Below are positions 14,252 through 25,235 of a stretch of DNA of 64,000 nt, piece by piece. A program made the position numbers and the translations under genes. This DNA is from Flectobacillus sp. BAB-3569 (GTDB lineage Bacteria; Bacteroidota; Bacteroidia; Cytophagales; Spirosomataceae), in the NCBI RefSeq assembly GCF_002270355.1, contig NZ_NJFZ01000003.1, positions 346,307-410,306 on the forward strand, written 5' to 3'. The notes below the pieces were generated by a model. The model ran no database searches. It saw nothing but the letters and a program-made list of their open reading frames with translations, and was not told the origin of the DNA. Numbering within the stretch: position 1 is the stretch's first letter; the number at the start of each line of letters is the position of its first letter.

Positions 14252-15700
14252 TTATTCCTTCGTGGAAATCTTCGTAGTTTCCTCCCAACCTGTATGTATT
14301 GCTACGTCAGGTAGCGCTTTTTTCAATGCTTGAATACCTGTCTTGGTGACTTTGCTTTTCCAGCAATAGATATTTTTAAGAGACTTTAGCTTGGCTAAAG
14401 CTTGAATGCCTGAATCAGAAATCTGCGTGTCAAATACATTCAGATATTCCAAATATTGTAAATCTTTCAATTGCGCTAACCCTGCGTCTGTAATAGCGGT
14501 ATGCTCCAAATGTAGATGCGTTAGATGTTTACATTTGGCGACCTCCGCCATAGATTTATCGGTTATTTTTGTACGTCCCAATTTTAACCAAATGACTTGC
14601 TCTGATAAGTTGTTCAGTAAATTGATTTGCGCATCATCAAAGTTAGGAGCATTTACAAAGTTGGCTTGTAGAAAATGCTGTCCGCTGGCAACAGGCATGA
14701 CAATAACCTTTAATGCACTTAATTTTTGCATATCCTCTTCATTGGCAGCAGGAACATTTTCTTTAAAAACTGCTGAAATACTTTCACCATTTTCTTGTGT
14801 ATTGCCACCATTTGATAGCGATGCTAGCAAAGGCTTTACCTTTTCATCGGGTTTTAGTTGGGCTACCTTTTTGTTAAAAGACGCGCCTTGCTGAATCCAC
14901 CAATGCAAAAGCGCGATTTCTTGCTCAGTCAGTGGTGTTTTACCTTTTGGAGGCATGTGATGTTCGTCTTCTTCTGGTAATAGCAAGCGTTTGATAAGTT
15001 CGCTATTGGCTGGATCATTTGCTTTGATAATGGCGCCATGTTTACCTCCTTTCAAAAGGAAATCTTGTTGGTCCATACGCAATTCTCCTTTGATTTTGTT
15101 GGCATTGTGACATGACCAACATTTTTGCTCCATTACTGGCGCGATGATGTCTTGATAAACTAATGCTTCATTGATATTTTCTATTTTCTTTTGCGTTGTA
15201 CTACCCGCCTTTCTTGCTGGTAATCCTAGCAAAGAGCGAAATGGCTCTGGCGTATTGGCGTACAAATAATCTTCTCCATGCGTCATATTACCTCCAAGAT
15301 GCCCCGTAATCGTCAATAAAATTAGCATAGTGAATAAAGCAGATAAATATCCTTTATTCATGACGGAACTTCGCCCGTAACCTTTAAGATACCAAGACAA
15401 TAAGGAAACAGCCGCTACCGCTATTCCCATCCATTGATGCCAAAAGAGCGTATCTTCGTTATACTCGCCAGAGGAGGAAAGTGAATAGCCAAAAATACAT
15501 GATAACACAGCGGTGAGTGAGCCAGTTAGAAGAATAGGAGCAATGGCAGGCTGAAGTGTCTGTAAATTTTTTTTACGAGATAACCACTCTAAAATGGCCG
15601 CCATTATCAACATTCCAATAGGTAAATGAACCACTAAAGGGTGAAAATGCCCCAAAAACATGGCCCAATCCGAAGTGGAATTGGTTTGCAATACTATCAT
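14252..15700 (-). CDS. Membrane-anchored planctomycete-type c-type cytochrome with LRR domain
   Basis: 482 aa. Residues 15-150 hold four hydrophobic segments of a DUF2231-like membrane domain (FHPLVVHLPIGMLIMAAILE). A heme site CWSCH follows at 194-198 with a downstream HHMPPKG, the pattern of the PSCyt1 domain. Residues about 370-475 are leucine-rich repeats (HLHLEHTAITDAGLAQL, YLNVFDTQISDSGIQAL). Families of this type accompany DUF1501 and DUF1553 proteins in polysaccharide-degrading bacteria; substrate unknown. Last gene of the leftward set 21584 to 14252. Confidence 0.85.
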   Translation of the reverse strand: MIVLQTNSTSDWAMFLGHFHPLVVHLPIGMLIMAAILEWLSRKKNLQTLQPAIAPILLTGSLTAVLSCIFGYSLSSSGEYNEDTLFWHQWMGIAVAAVSLLSWYLKGYGRSSVMNKGYLSALFTMLILLTITGHLGGNMTHGEDYLYANTPEPFRSLLGLPARKAGSTTQKKIENINEALVYQDIIAPVMEQKCWSCHNANKIKGELRMDQQDFLLKGGKHGAIIKANDPANSELIKRLLLPEEDEHHMPPKGKTPLTEQEIALLHWWIQQGASFNKKVAQLKPDEKVKPLLASLSNGGNTQENGESISAVFKENVPAANEEDMQKLSALKVIVMPVASGQHFLQANFVNAPNFDDAQINLLNNLSEQVIWLKLGRTKITDKSMAEVAKCKHLTHLHLEHTAITDAGLAQLKDLQYLEYLNVFDTQISDSGIQALAKLKSLKNIYCWKSKVTKTGIQALKKALPDVAIHTGWEETTKISTKE

Positions 15701-15727
15701 TATATATTGATTTGAAAAATACGGTAA

Positions 15728-15930
15728 ATGTAGGCTTTAGGCTGTAAGCCGTATGTATTAGCCAAAATATTTTATTATTTTTTTATGACCAATGTACATA
15801 GCTGACAGCCGAAAGCCCAATATTTAAGTATGATAAGTAATAAAGTAAAATGTTAATGGTCATGATTCACCACTCAGCCCCCATCGCTCTAAAAATCACT
15901 CCTCATTCCGCATTCAAAACTCATCACTCT
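15728..15930. repeat. Mixed intergenic repeats (families D, E, B)
   Basis: In sequence: TAGGCTTTAGGCTGTAAGCC-like words (family D), GCTGACAGCCGAAAGCCCA (family E), then CACTCAGCCC and CATTCAAAACTCATCACTC (family B). Related copies recur in other gaps of the window (see findings). No gene is visible in this gap. Confidence 0.6.
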
Positions 15931-17003
15931 TAAGCTATTCTTTCTAGTTTGATGGGATATGTTTTTTTAGAATTCCATTGAGGAACATACACGTTTTCGT
16001 CAGAGTCTACATATACATCATGAGGGTGCATAAACACATTGTGAGGGTCGTCTTTGTACTGACGTTGTAGCTTACCATCTTTGTAAGTCGGCTCAGACCC
16101 ACCAGGGGTTGAGATTACTTTCATATTTTTATCCATTACCTGAATATAACCTGAGTTATTCCAAGATTGGTCGGAGCTTCTGTAGGCTGCTGCAAAAATA
16201 TAGTCGCCATGTAGTACTGGTCTACATACGAAAGTGCCCGGTAAATGATACACCGCCAAGAATTTTCCGTCGAGTGTAAATCTTTTGATACAAGTATGTG
16301 AACGGTCTGTAACCAATAAGGTTGGGTTCTTTTTATCACGAGTATCTACCAAAACACCATGACAAGTATCAAATTTATCGTCAGTGTAAGCATTTGAGTA
16401 ACCTCCAAAATGACGGATGTATCGGCCTTTGCTGTCATATTGAATAATATATTGTGAACCATATCCATCAGCTACATAGATATCGCCATTGGCTGGGTTA
16501 ATAGCTGTTTCTGTAGGAACAAAGCGGTTAGGTGATTCATAAACGCCTGTTTCTTTGGGGTACTCCAATTTCATTACTTCACGTCCTTTCAAGTCGGTTT
16601 TGATGACTTGATGACGATTGTTATCACAAATAAATAAAAACTGTTCGGCACCTTCATTTGAGATGGACAGACCATGTGCACCAGGATAACTTGTGCCCCA
16701 AGCTTCCAATAATTTTCCTGATTTATCATAAATCAAGATATTATTTTTGGTTTCGTTGGTACACATAATCAAACGACCTTTGGCATCTTCTACCATTTCG
16801 TGACAGTCGTTCACAGGGTTTTTAGCAGCATCTAGTACGCCCCATCCTGCTACTACTTTGTACTTGTGGGAATTATGCCCAATGATGATTTCTTCCATTT
16901 TTTGAGATGTTTTATTGCCTAAACTAGTATTGGTGATTAAACCAGCTCCTACAGCTAAGGTGCTAGTTTTGAGGAAATTTCTTCTGGATTGATGCTCGTA
17001 CAT
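15930..17003 (-). CDS. Tat-exported NHL-type beta-propeller protein
   Basis: 357 aa. Twin-arginine signal SRRNFLKTSTLAVGAG (Arg 7-8). Repeating propeller blades follow (GRLIMCTNETKNNILIYDK, GDIYVADGYGSQYIIQYD, PTLLVTDRSHTCIKRF, HPHDVYVDSDENVYVPQW). The family resembles NHL-repeat/peptidyl-alpha-hydroxyglycine-lyase-like proteins, but no lyase residues can be claimed. It probably acts in the periplasm with the neighbouring DUF1501/DUF1553 proteins, with which it shares orientation. Confidence 0.85.
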   Translation of the reverse strand: MYEHQSRRNFLKTSTLAVGAGLITNTSLGNKTSQKMEEIIIGHNSHKYKVVAGWGVLDAAKNPVNDCHEMVEDAKGRLIMCTNETKNNILIYDKSGKLLEAWGTSYPGAHGLSISNEGAEQFLFICDNNRHQVIKTDLKGREVMKLEYPKETGVYESPNRFVPTETAINPANGDIYVADGYGSQYIIQYDSKGRYIRHFGGYSNAYTDDKFDTCHGVLVDTRDKKNPTLLVTDRSHTCIKRFTLDGKFLAVYHLPGTFVCRPVLHGDYIFAAAYRSSDQSWNNSGYIQVMDKNMKVISTPGGSEPTYKDGKLQRQYKDDPHNVFMHPHDVYVDSDENVYVPQWNSKKTYPIKLERIA

Positions 17004-17049
17004 AGAGGATAATATGTTAATGGTAAATTACGAATTGTGAATCAATACT

Positions 17050-17165
17050 GTACGAAGGGTTTCCAAACTATTTCGGATATCGGATATGGGATTTCGGAAG
17101 TGTAATCTTCTATTTTTTTATTTCCAAAATCAGAAATCCCAAATCCGTAATTGTTGGAAATCCTT
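17050..17165. repeat. Intergenic repeat family C
   Basis: CGGATATCGGATATGGGATT on one side and CCAAAATCAGAAATCCCAAA on the other are facing copies of the GAAATCAGAAATCC family, able to form an imperfect hairpin between two leftward genes. Confidence 0.6.
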
Positions 17166-17241
17166 CTTACAGTTGTAATTGTGAATTATAGATATAGGTT
17201 AGTGATTTGCCTAATACCTTAGCTCATAGCCTAAGGCATCA

Positions 17242-18735
17242 TTAAGACAAAACCGAACGGATGACTTTTCCACTAGTGTCGGTTAATCTAAAGTTTCTAC
17301 CTTGAAATGGATAGGTAAATTCTTCATGGTTAAAGCCTAAACAGTGCATGATGGTTGCTTGCAAATCAAAAACAGAAGTGCGGTCTTTGATGCCGACATA
17401 GCCCACAGGATCTGTTTCGCCGTGTGAATAGCCGCCCTTGATGCCTCCGCCTGCCATCCAAACGGTGAACGCTTCGGTATGGTGGTCTCTTCCTTTGAAG
17501 GCCGCCGCTTTACCTTCGCGATTTTCTGCCATTGGGGTTCTCCCAAATTCTGCTCCCCAAACGATGAGTGTTTCATCTAGTAAACCTCTTTGCTTTAAGT
17601 CTTGGATTAAAGCTGTAATGGCTTTGTCGACGGTCGAACATTTTTTGGTCAAACCATTTGCCACGTCAGTATCTTCCGAACCTCCGCCGTGGGAGTCCCA
17701 TCCCCAATCAAAAAGTTGTACAAAACGCACACCTTGTTCTACTAATTTTCTGGCTAACAGGCAGTTGTTGGCAAAGGATTCTTTGCCTAATTGTGTGCCG
17801 TACATTTCGTGGATATAGGCTGGTTCTTTGGTAATATCCATTACTTCTGGCACAGTAGTTTGCATCCTGAAGGCCATTTCGTATTGCGAAATACGTGCTA
17901 AGGTTTCAGGGTCATGAAACTCTTCGTAAGATTCTTTATTGATTTCGGTAATGGCATCGATGGTGCTTTTGCGTAAATCACGATTCATTCCTGCTGGGTC
18001 GGAAATGTACAAAACTGGCTCACCCTGATTCCGACATTGAACACCTTGGTACACCGAAGGTAAAAATCCGCTACCCCATAAGGCTTTGCCGCCATCTGGG
18101 TTTTTTCCACCAGAAGTAAGTACCATATATCCCGGTAAGTTCTGATTTTCGGAGCCCAAACCATACGTTGCCCACGTACCCGTACTCGGTCGCCCTAAGC
18201 GAGCCGAACCTGTGTGAAGTAGCAATTGCGCAGGAGCATGGTTGAACTGGTCGGTGTACATGGCCTTGATAAACGAAATATCATCTGCCACTGATTGTAA
18301 ATAAGGCATTTTATCCGAAACCCATGCGCCACTTTGACCAACTTGTTGGAATTGGGCTTGTGGTCCCATCATTTGCGGGACACCACGGATAAAGGCAAAC
18401 TTTTTGCCTTCTAGAAAAGAAGCTGGACAGTCTTTTCCATCCAATTTCATCAAATCGGGTTTGTAATCAAATAACTCCAGCTGCGAAGGCGCACCTGCCA
18501 TATGTAAGTAAATGACAGATTTGGCTTTACCTGCAAAATGAGGCATTTTGGGTGCAAGAGGATTAGCCGCACTCGCTACAGTATTCTGTGGAGTACTGCC
18601 ACAACTTTGGAGAAAAGAACCCATAGCCATCATCCCCAAGCCCGTAGTGCATTGCTTGAGAAAATGCCGACGGGTCTCGTAGCGAAGCTTTTCAAAAAGA
18701 AGTTCTTGCTGTAAGTTTTTCATACGTTTATTCAA
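17242..18735 (-). CDS. DUF1501 family exported protein
   Basis: 497 aa. Tat motif ETRRHFLKQ (Arg 22-23) followed by hydrophobic core and lipobox LQSC (Cys 45), so likely a Tat-exported lipoprotein. The body has the DUF1501 hallmarks HMAGAPSQLELFDYKPDL, FVQLFDWGWDSHGG and WGAEFGRTPMAE, typical of this sulfatase/phosphatase-like fold. It is always seen beside DUF1549/DUF1553 cytochromes, as here (63 nt after that gene). The enzymatic activity of the family is not established. Confidence 0.9.
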   Translation of the reverse strand: MNKRMKNLQQELLFEKLRYETRRHFLKQCTTGLGMMAMGSFLQSCGSTPQNTVASAANPLAPKMPHFAGKAKSVIYLHMAGAPSQLELFDYKPDLMKLDGKDCPASFLEGKKFAFIRGVPQMMGPQAQFQQVGQSGAWVSDKMPYLQSVADDISFIKAMYTDQFNHAPAQLLLHTGSARLGRPSTGTWATYGLGSENQNLPGYMVLTSGGKNPDGGKALWGSGFLPSVYQGVQCRNQGEPVLYISDPAGMNRDLRKSTIDAITEINKESYEEFHDPETLARISQYEMAFRMQTTVPEVMDITKEPAYIHEMYGTQLGKESFANNCLLARKLVEQGVRFVQLFDWGWDSHGGGSEDTDVANGLTKKCSTVDKAITALIQDLKQRGLLDETLIVWGAEFGRTPMAENREGKAAAFKGRDHHTEAFTVWMAGGGIKGGYSHGETDPVGYVGIKDRTSVFDLQATIMHCLGFNHEEFTYPFQGRNFRLTDTSGKVIRSVLS

Positions 18736-18797
18736 TGAACAAAAGCTTTTAGGTTTAAGAAAATCTGACCTCCGAAATCAAAAATCCACAATCAAAT

Positions 18798-21584
18798 TTA
18801 TTCTTTCATAATAAACTCATCCAGATTCAGTAAAGTGCTAGCCACAAGGGTCTTAGCAGCTAAGTCTGGAATGTTTTTAGGTTTTATATTATCATCAGGA
18901 CAAATATTCAGAAGCTTTTCGGCCTCGCTTTTATTCTGCCGATATGCTTGCAATGAATTGGTATAGAGTCGTTTAAATACCGCTAGTTTTTTCTCAGAAA
19001 TAGGTTTACCAATCGTAAATTGGTAGGTATTACTAATTTGAGTGTCAAACGAGCCTTGAATATGATTCATCTTTTGGGCTAGATGTTTGGCACATTCCAA
19101 GTACACAGGATCATTGAGCGTGACGAGTGCCTGCAAAGGCGTATTGGTTCGGATTCTTCTTGCTAAACAGATATCACGATTAGCGCCGTCAAAAGTAATC
19201 ATCGAAGGATAGGGCGTTGAGCGTCGCCAATAGGTGTATAAGGCTCTTCGATACTGATCGTCTTTTTCACTTGTTTTCCAAGCCATGCTACTGTAAGGTG
19301 TATTCCAAATTCCATCGGGTTGATACGGCATTACGCTTTTTCCATACATTTTAGGACTTAACAAGCCGCTCACCAGTAAGGCTTGATCTCGGATTTGCTC
19401 AGCTGACAAGCGTACTCTTGGTCCACGGGCTAAAAGTCGATTCATAGGGTCTTTTTCTAATAAATCTGGGTTGGCTTTAGAATCTTGTTGGTATGTAGCC
19501 GACATGACCATTTCTTTCAAGAGTTGCTTGGGTTTCCATTGGTATTCGGTCATGAATTTTACGGCTAAATAGTCCAACAAAGCTGGATGCGTAGGTGTAA
19601 ATCCTTGTGTGCCAAAATCTTCCAAAGTTTCGACCAAACCTATGCCAAAAATTTGTTCCCAGAAGCGATTTACCGCTACTCTGGCCGTTAATGGATTGTC
19701 CTGACTTCCCAACCACATGGCTAGTCCGAGACGATTTTTAGGGGCATTTTTAGGTAATCCACCAAATATCGCAGGTACTTCTGGCGCCACCACTTGCGTT
19801 TTGGCCAACCAATTACCCCGCTCCCAAACCTGTGTTTGACGAGTAAACTCTTTTGGCGAATCCAGCATCACAGGGGTATTTTCGGTGCTGGCACTGATGA
19901 GTGCTAAGAAATCTTTTTTTCTTTGACTAAAATCAGCTCTATCTTTTCCTGGAAATTCAGGTAATAAGGTAAAGCTTCCAATGACGCAGGTACTTTGGTC
20001 AGGTTTTACTTTGGTATTTTTAAATACAAGATACCAATCCTGACGACCATTCATGGCAGGCAAATCATATAACTGATAATCCCATGAGTGGGTCCAGCCA
20101 CCTTTTTGGGTGGTATCTAGCTTGATAGTCGTCAGGAGTTTTCCTGTTAGTGAACCAAGGCGTATTTCCATAAAAGTAGGACTGCCAGTTTTGTTGCCAT
20201 AAGCGACTAAAAGTTGTCGCTTGCCTTCTACAGGAAGGGCTTTGAAGCGAACAGAACCGCCATTGCGAACACCCAAATACTTGTTATCTGCTAGGGCACC
20301 ATTGATAAATTGGTCTCCTGCATGCGGATGAATTTTGGGTTCTAAAAAAGTCAAGTAATGGGATATCTCCTGCTCTTTGGCGGTGCCAAAATTACTTTTT
20401 AACCAGCTTTTCAACTGCTCAAGCTTTGCTTTATCTTCTGGTTGGGTAAATTGGCGGAGGTATGGCGAATCGTCAGGAATATCTTCGTCGCGAGTATTAT
20501 AAAAAAATGCCATTGATTTGTAATAGTCCTCATGTCGAATTGGATCATAAGGATGCGAGTGGCATTGTACGCAGGCCATCGTTGTTCCCTGAAGCATCTC
20601 CCAAGTCGTATTTACACGGTCGACCATAGAGGCGTTTCTAAATTCTTCATCATCTGTACCGCCTTCGTCATTGTTAACGGTATTACGATGAAAGGCCGTA
20701 GCGATGTATTGTTCTTCGGAAGGGTTTTTTAATAAATCGCCAGCTAGTTGTTCCTTGATAAATTGATTATAAGGAATATTCTTATTAAATGCCTTGATGA
20801 CATAGTCACGATATTGCCAGATATTGCGAGCTTCGTCTTTTTCATAACCCTTCGTATCCGAATATCTCGCCATGTCTAGCCACATACCAGCCCAACGCTC
20901 GCCGTATTGAGGAGAGGCAAGTAAGGCATCCACAACTTTTTCATAAGCATTATCTGAATTGTCATTCAAGAAATCCTGCATCTGCTTGTCGGTAGGAGGT
21001 AAGCCCGTCAAGTCTAAGCATACTCTACGGAGTAGAATAGATTTTTCGGCTTGTTTCGAAGGTGATAACCCTTCTTCATCTAGTTTATTTTTGATAAAAT
21101 AATCAATGTCGTTTTTCTCCCATTTAGTAGAAAACCAGCTAAATATGCCTGCAAAAAAGCTTTTATTGGGAACTTTGGGCATTTCTGGTTTGACAAAAGC
21201 CCAGTGTTCGCCCCAATTCGCTCCTTGATTTACCCATTTAGTCAAAATTTCTATCTCTTCTTTTTTCAGAGGCTCTTTCTTCAATGGCATTCTTTCCTCT
21301 GGGTCTTTATGCGTTAGACGAATAATAAACTCAGAATGTTTGGCATCACCCGGAATAATGGCTGGTTTGCCAGACTCAGTCTTTCCTAGGGCTTCTTCTC
21401 GAAATAATAGACTAAAGCCTCCCTGCTTTTTTACGCCACCATGACATGAAATACAGTGTTTATTTAAAATCGGTTTTACTTCTGTGCTGTAATCAACGTT
21501 GTTGTTTGCTCCCCAAAAAGAGTATACAGAGTATCCTCCGATTAAAACGATGCTACTAATGAAGAGTAATTTGTTGGTATTCAT
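18798..21584 (-). CDS. PSCyt1-DUF1549-DUF1553 multi-domain cytochrome
   Basis: 928 aa. N-terminal signal/anchor ([19 protein letters not shown]), heme site CISCH (44-48) with later MPLKKEPL. Then DUF1549 ([47 protein letters not shown] and a second [11 protein letters not shown] heme-like site). The C-terminal DUF1553 follows ([33 protein letters not shown]). First gene of the leftward set that ends with the LRR cytochrome. Known context in this family is degradation of complex polysaccharides; precise chemistry unknown. Confidence 0.92.
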   Translation of the reverse strand: MNTNKLLFISSIVLIGGYSVYSFWGANNNVDYSTEVKPILNKHCISCHGGVKKQGGFSLLFREEALGKTESGKPAIIPGDAKHSEFIIRLTHKDPEERMPLKKEPLKKEEIEILTKWVNQGANWGEHWAFVKPEMPKVPNKSFFAGIFSWFSTKWEKNDIDYFIKNKLDEEGLSPSKQAEKSILLRRVCLDLTGLPPTDKQMQDFLNDNSDNAYEKVVDALLASPQYGERWAGMWLDMARYSDTKGYEKDEARNIWQYRDYVIKAFNKNIPYNQFIKEQLAGDLLKNPSEEQYIATAFHRNTVNNDEGGTDDEEFRNASMVDRVNTTWEMLQGTTMACVQCHSHPYDPIRHEDYYKSMAFFYNTRDEDIPDDSPYLRQFTQPEDKAKLEQLKSWLKSNFGTAKEQEISHYLTFLEPKIHPHAGDQFINGALADNKYLGVRNGGSVRFKALPVEGKRQLLVAYGNKTGSPTFMEIRLGSLTGKLLTTIKLDTTQKGGWTHSWDYQLYDLPAMNGRQDWYLVFKNTKVKPDQSTCVIGSFTLLPEFPGKDRADFSQRKKDFLALISASTENTPVMLDSPKEFTRQTQVWERGNWLAKTQVVAPEVPAIFGGLPKNAPKNRLGLAMWLGSQDNPLTARVAVNRFWEQIFGIGLVETLEDFGTQGFTPTHPALLDYLAVKFMTEYQWKPKQLLKEMVMSATYQQDSKANPDLLEKDPMNRLLARGPRVRLSAEQIRDQALLVSGLLSPKMYGKSVMPYQPDGIWNTPYSSMAWKTSEKDDQYRRALYTYWRRSTPYPSMITFDGANRDICLARRIRTNTPLQALVTLNDPVYLECAKHLAQKMNHIQGSFDTQISNTYQFTIGKPISEKKLAVFKRLYTNSLQAYRQNKSEAEKLLNICPDDNIKPKNIPDLAAKTLVASTLLNLDEFIMKE

Positions 21585-22185
21585 AAGAGTAATAATTCCG
21601 TAATGAGTTAATTTATGGAATAAGCGCGTGAGTAATAGCTTGGTTTAAAGGCTCAGAATAGCTGTAGATGGCTAGAGTTAGAGGAGGACAACTCGATATG
21701 CTTGCTGTTCTCATAATGGTAATGAATAATGATTTTATTATACTCTAAGTAGAAAAGAAAATTTTTAAATACTGTCTGTAAGTATGGTGATTAGGAGATT
21801 ATAAAGATGAATTTGGTGATAGGAAAGCTTAAAGCTTATACTAAAGATGGATAAATCACTGAATAGCTTTGTTGTAAATAGGATTTTCTCCAAGGCATAC
21901 TATTATCATAATCATGAAGGTATAGGTAAAAATGGTTTAGGATTAAATTGTAATGATTAATGGCTTTATTATTAATGTATTATCGTTATTTGTAAAATTT
22001 GTACATATATGATTTAGTAAAATTTATCAAGACTAATAGACATTCAAAAGGTTATAATACTTTATTTTTTGTGTTTTGAGGAGATATTATTTGATTATCT
22101 CGGTTGGATTTATGCAAAAATAGAACTTGAATAATTACTTTTACATGACTATTTTGATGAAAAAGATAGATAATATTATGATTAT
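21585..22185. other. 600-nt regulatory gap between divergent genes
   Basis: No gene of convincing length. AT-rich sequence between the leftward cytochrome operon and the rightward AraC regulator, so it must hold both promoters. A 33-codon minus-strand frame (start about 21716, MRTASISSCPPL) exists but has no support. Confidence 0.5.
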
Positions 22186-23076
22186 ATGGCAATGATAGAG
22201 AAAAAGGAAGGATTTATAGGGCAGCGATCTTATGTGGTACCCAGCGATTTGTTAACACGAATATCTCAACATCCTTTGCTGGAAGCCCTACATATTACAG
22301 ATATTGGCTACTATCCCAAGGCAAGCTTTCATGCAAGGGAGCGAAAATCTGGTTGCCCTCAATATATCTTGATTTATTGTGTGCAAGGGGAAGGGTACTT
22401 TGAAATAAATGGGTCGAGATATGAGATAACCCCTGACTATTTTTTTATCCTACCTGCCCATGTACCCCATAAATACGGAGCAAATAGTGATAATCCTTGG
22501 ACAATCTATTGGGTACATTTTACAGGAAAAAAAGCATCAGATTATTGGAATTTTTTACTGGATAATTCAGATACAGTAATACCCGTATTTCTAGCTCCAA
22601 ACAACGACAGGATTGTTATTTTCGAAGATATTATGACACATATCGAGATGTCATTCAACGATGATAATATGGTCTATGCCAATACCCGCTTTGCATATTT
22701 TTTGACAACCTTCAAATCTTCAGTATTTAGTCCAAATTCACAGCAAATTGATAAACCCGATTCCATTTCACGAGTAATCAATTATATGAGAGAGCATCTG
22801 ACAGAAATGTTGACCTTAGAGCAACTTGCTGAGGTGGCGGGTATGTCTACTTCGCATTTCTCGGCGGTATTTCGTCAGAAAGTGCAAAGTTCGCCTATTC
22901 AATTTTTTACCGTTCTTAAAATACAACAAGCTTGTCGATTGTTGGAATATAGCAGGCTTCGCATCAAAGAAATCGCCTATCAGATAGGCTATAGTGACCC
23001 CTATCATTTTAGTCGAGTTTTTACAACAGTGATGGGTATATCTCCCAGAGATTTTAGAAAAGCAGATAAGCAATAG
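22186..23076 (+). CDS. AraC-family transcriptional regulator with cupin sensor
   Basis: 296 aa. N-terminal AraC-type sugar-binding cupin (YILIYCVQGEGYFEINGSRY, FFILPAHVPHKYG, WTIYWVHFTG). C-terminal double HTH at about 195-292 (LTLEQLAEVAGMSTSHFSAV, IKEIAYQIGYSDPYHFSRVF, MGISPRDFRK). It is transcribed away from the cytochrome/DUF1501 operon across a shared 600-nt gap, so it is the likely regulator of that operon in response to a sugar. The sugar is unknown. Confidence 0.92.
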   Translation: MAMIEKKEGFIGQRSYVVPSDLLTRISQHPLLEALHITDIGYYPKASFHARERKSGCPQYILIYCVQGEGYFEINGSRYEITPDYFFILPAHVPHKYGANSDNPWTIYWVHFTGKKASDYWNFLLDNSDTVIPVFLAPNNDRIVIFEDIMTHIEMSFNDDNMVYANTRFAYFLTTFKSSVFSPNSQQIDKPDSISRVINYMREHLTEMLTLEQLAEVAGMSTSHFSAVFRQKVQSSPIQFFTVLKIQQACRLLEYSRLRIKEIAYQIGYSDPYHFSRVFTTVMGISPRDFRKADKQ

Positions 23077-23099
23077 TGAAGCACGAGTTAGAGTTATAG

Positions 23100-23337
23100 G
23101 TAGGAATAAAAAAGCATGGATTTCGGAGACAAGGGTAATAATCTTTATTTCCGAAATCAGAAATCCCCAATACATTGGAATCCTTCGTAAAGTGCTAATT
23201 GTGAGCGTAAATTTCTAATTATGAAGCTTTCTGCGGTCAGCTATGAGCACTCTGAAAAATATTTCTATGGATTTATAAGAAGTATGTGTATCCTTTGAGC
23301 TTTTGCTGAATACCCATAGCTGACCACTGAAAGCCCA
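23100..23337. repeat. Intergenic repeats (families C and E)
   Basis: GGATTTCGGAGACAAGGGTA faces CCGAAATCAGAAATCCCCAA (family C). It is followed by GGTCAGCTATGAGCACTCTG facing CCATAGCTGACCACTGAAAG (family E). Both lie between convergent genes and may act as imperfect bidirectional terminators. Confidence 0.6.
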
Positions 23338-24707
23338 TTACTCACCCTGTGTCAGATAAGTTTGATTAACGATATTCTTAATGATTGTATCGAGCTCCTC
23401 GGTAGCCTCTTTCAGATAGTTGAGATATAAGTCGAACGAAGAGGAGGTTGCGTTGTCCAGAAGTAATTCCGTAATGCCTTTGATATTGGCAAGTGGTTTG
23501 CGCACTTCATGAGACTGTTGCCAAGCTATTTTTCTGAACAATTCCGAATGTAATTGTAGCTTTTCTTCTTGTTTGAGCAAAACACGAACGTCTCTCGCTG
23601 CTAGCACAATGGTTTTATTGGTATTAAACCTGTAGGCATTGATTGTAATATCGACGGTAACAAGCTCGCCTGCTTTGTTGATTGTAGAAATAAACCTATC
23701 GGAAGTTAAGTTAGTAAAAAATGCATCAGAATTTTCGAACCAAGGACTACTTTCGCTGTCATCATAGTAGGAACAATAGATGATACTCCTAAGGTCTGTT
23801 CCTATCAATTCTTGTGAGTTGTAGCCTAGAAGCTCCTCAGCTACAGAGTTGAGCTGAATTACTTTGAAATCTTTGTCAAGTACGGCCAGTGCAATAGGAG
23901 TATTTTCGATAATGTTCTTAAACCTAATTTCACTTTCATGAAGCGCTAATTCTAATTTCTTTTTCTCTGAAACATCTAGCGATAAAATCGCTATCCCAAC
24001 TATTTCCTCATGCTGATTTTTGATGGGAAACAACTTGATCTTAAACCAATGAGTGTGTCCATCTTTACCACTAATTGGGACTTCTCTGTCAATCATTTTT
24101 CCAGACAAAGCCAATTTTAGTAAAAATTCGGTTTGTTCTCTTTCTTTTTCGTTGACAATATCCAAAATGTTATTTCCTTGTCTGAGTAAATGAATATTCT
24201 TGTACACAGACTGTTTCATAATGGCTTCATTATAATATAAAACACTTAAATCATCTTGAAGAAAAAGAACACCTTCGTGGGCTTCTGCAATAATACTTTC
24301 GAAATAAAGCTTCAAATTGGCAATTTCTTCAGATAAAGCATTGTGGTGCCCAACATGTTTGAATGAAAAAAGAACACCTAAAATAGTGCCTTGGCTAGAA
24401 TAAAGAGGTTCTCCTTTGACACGATATTGGATGGTAGAAATGTTGGTGAGACAGGATACGGTTGTGTCTATTTTTTGCCTGAAATAATTTCCCCAAATAA
24501 CAGATGATACTCTTCATTGCTGACGGGAAGCTTATAGGCTGTTATGAGTTGCCCTTTTTGTAAGAGCCGTGGATTAAACCATTTAATCATTGTTTCAAAA
24601 TGGGCATTGAATGAAATGATTTCATGACTAGGAGAAACAAATAGAGATGGCGTGTCACTACAATTGAGCATAGTCTGGACTAACTCGACTAAATGAGAGT
24701 TGTGCAT
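23338..24707 (-). pseudogene. PAS-PAS-PAS-HisKA sensor protein, split by a frameshift
   Basis: The first 79 codons (start 24707) contain a PAS half (PSLFVSPSHEIISFNAHFET) and stop at 24468, next to an A6 run (24471-24476 on the complementary strand). One extra A joins this frame to the downstream 325-aa frame, giving about 457 aa. Further PAS domains follow (GVLFLQDDLSVLYYNEAIM, IALAVLDKDFKVIQLNSVAE), then an H-box WQQSHEVRKPLANIKGITEL near the end. There is no HATPase domain: the protein ends about 50 residues after the phospho-acceptor His. It may be a phosphotransfer or partner protein rather than a full kinase. Confidence 0.75.
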
Positions 24708-25235
24708 AGTAAGGGATATAAAATGATAGGTTTAATAATGATGTGTTATAGGTAATAAAATTACCATTGCAAAATTATTATAGATACTGAAATATTGGAA
24801 GTAATGTTTTGAAACTTTAAAGAGTGTGAGTTTAAGGCAAAGACTTGAATCAAGAACTATAGGAATCGTCTAAAAATCAGTCGTATCACACACAATATTT
24901 CTTCTATTAAGTAGTTATTCTACCAAAATTAATACGCCAAAACCTCCATAACCTTTTAAGTATCATGCCAAACTCTACAGTTCTATACAAGGGCTCGATT
25001 TCCCGACATGAGTATTTCCTATTCGTTCATTTCACAGCACTTTATCTTACTTTATACGGTAAACATAAGATGCTCTAACCTTAGGCTTCTTCAAGTACTA
25101 TTGTATGCCTGTAATCTTCCCAAGTTATTGTTTTAATATGGTTTAACTATTTGATATTCTGGTAAATAGGATTTTCCTGTTGTTGCCCTACTAGTAACAA
25201 CAAACTCGCTTGAAACAACTAAACAAATAGTCTAT
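24708..25235. other. 530-nt gap without a visible gene
   Basis: AT-rich sequence between divergent genes. No ORF, hairpin or member of the window's repeat families stands out. It should hold the promoters of the sensor gene and of the lipoprotein at 25236. Confidence 0.4.

Noticed and set aside
14025-14288. 87-codon minus-strand frame
   Set aside because: It runs through the perfect terminator hairpin and overlaps the end of the cytochrome gene.
21617-21716. 33-codon minus-strand frame in the regulatory gap
   Set aside because: No start-site support and no conservation evidence; could be a leader peptide but nothing shows it.
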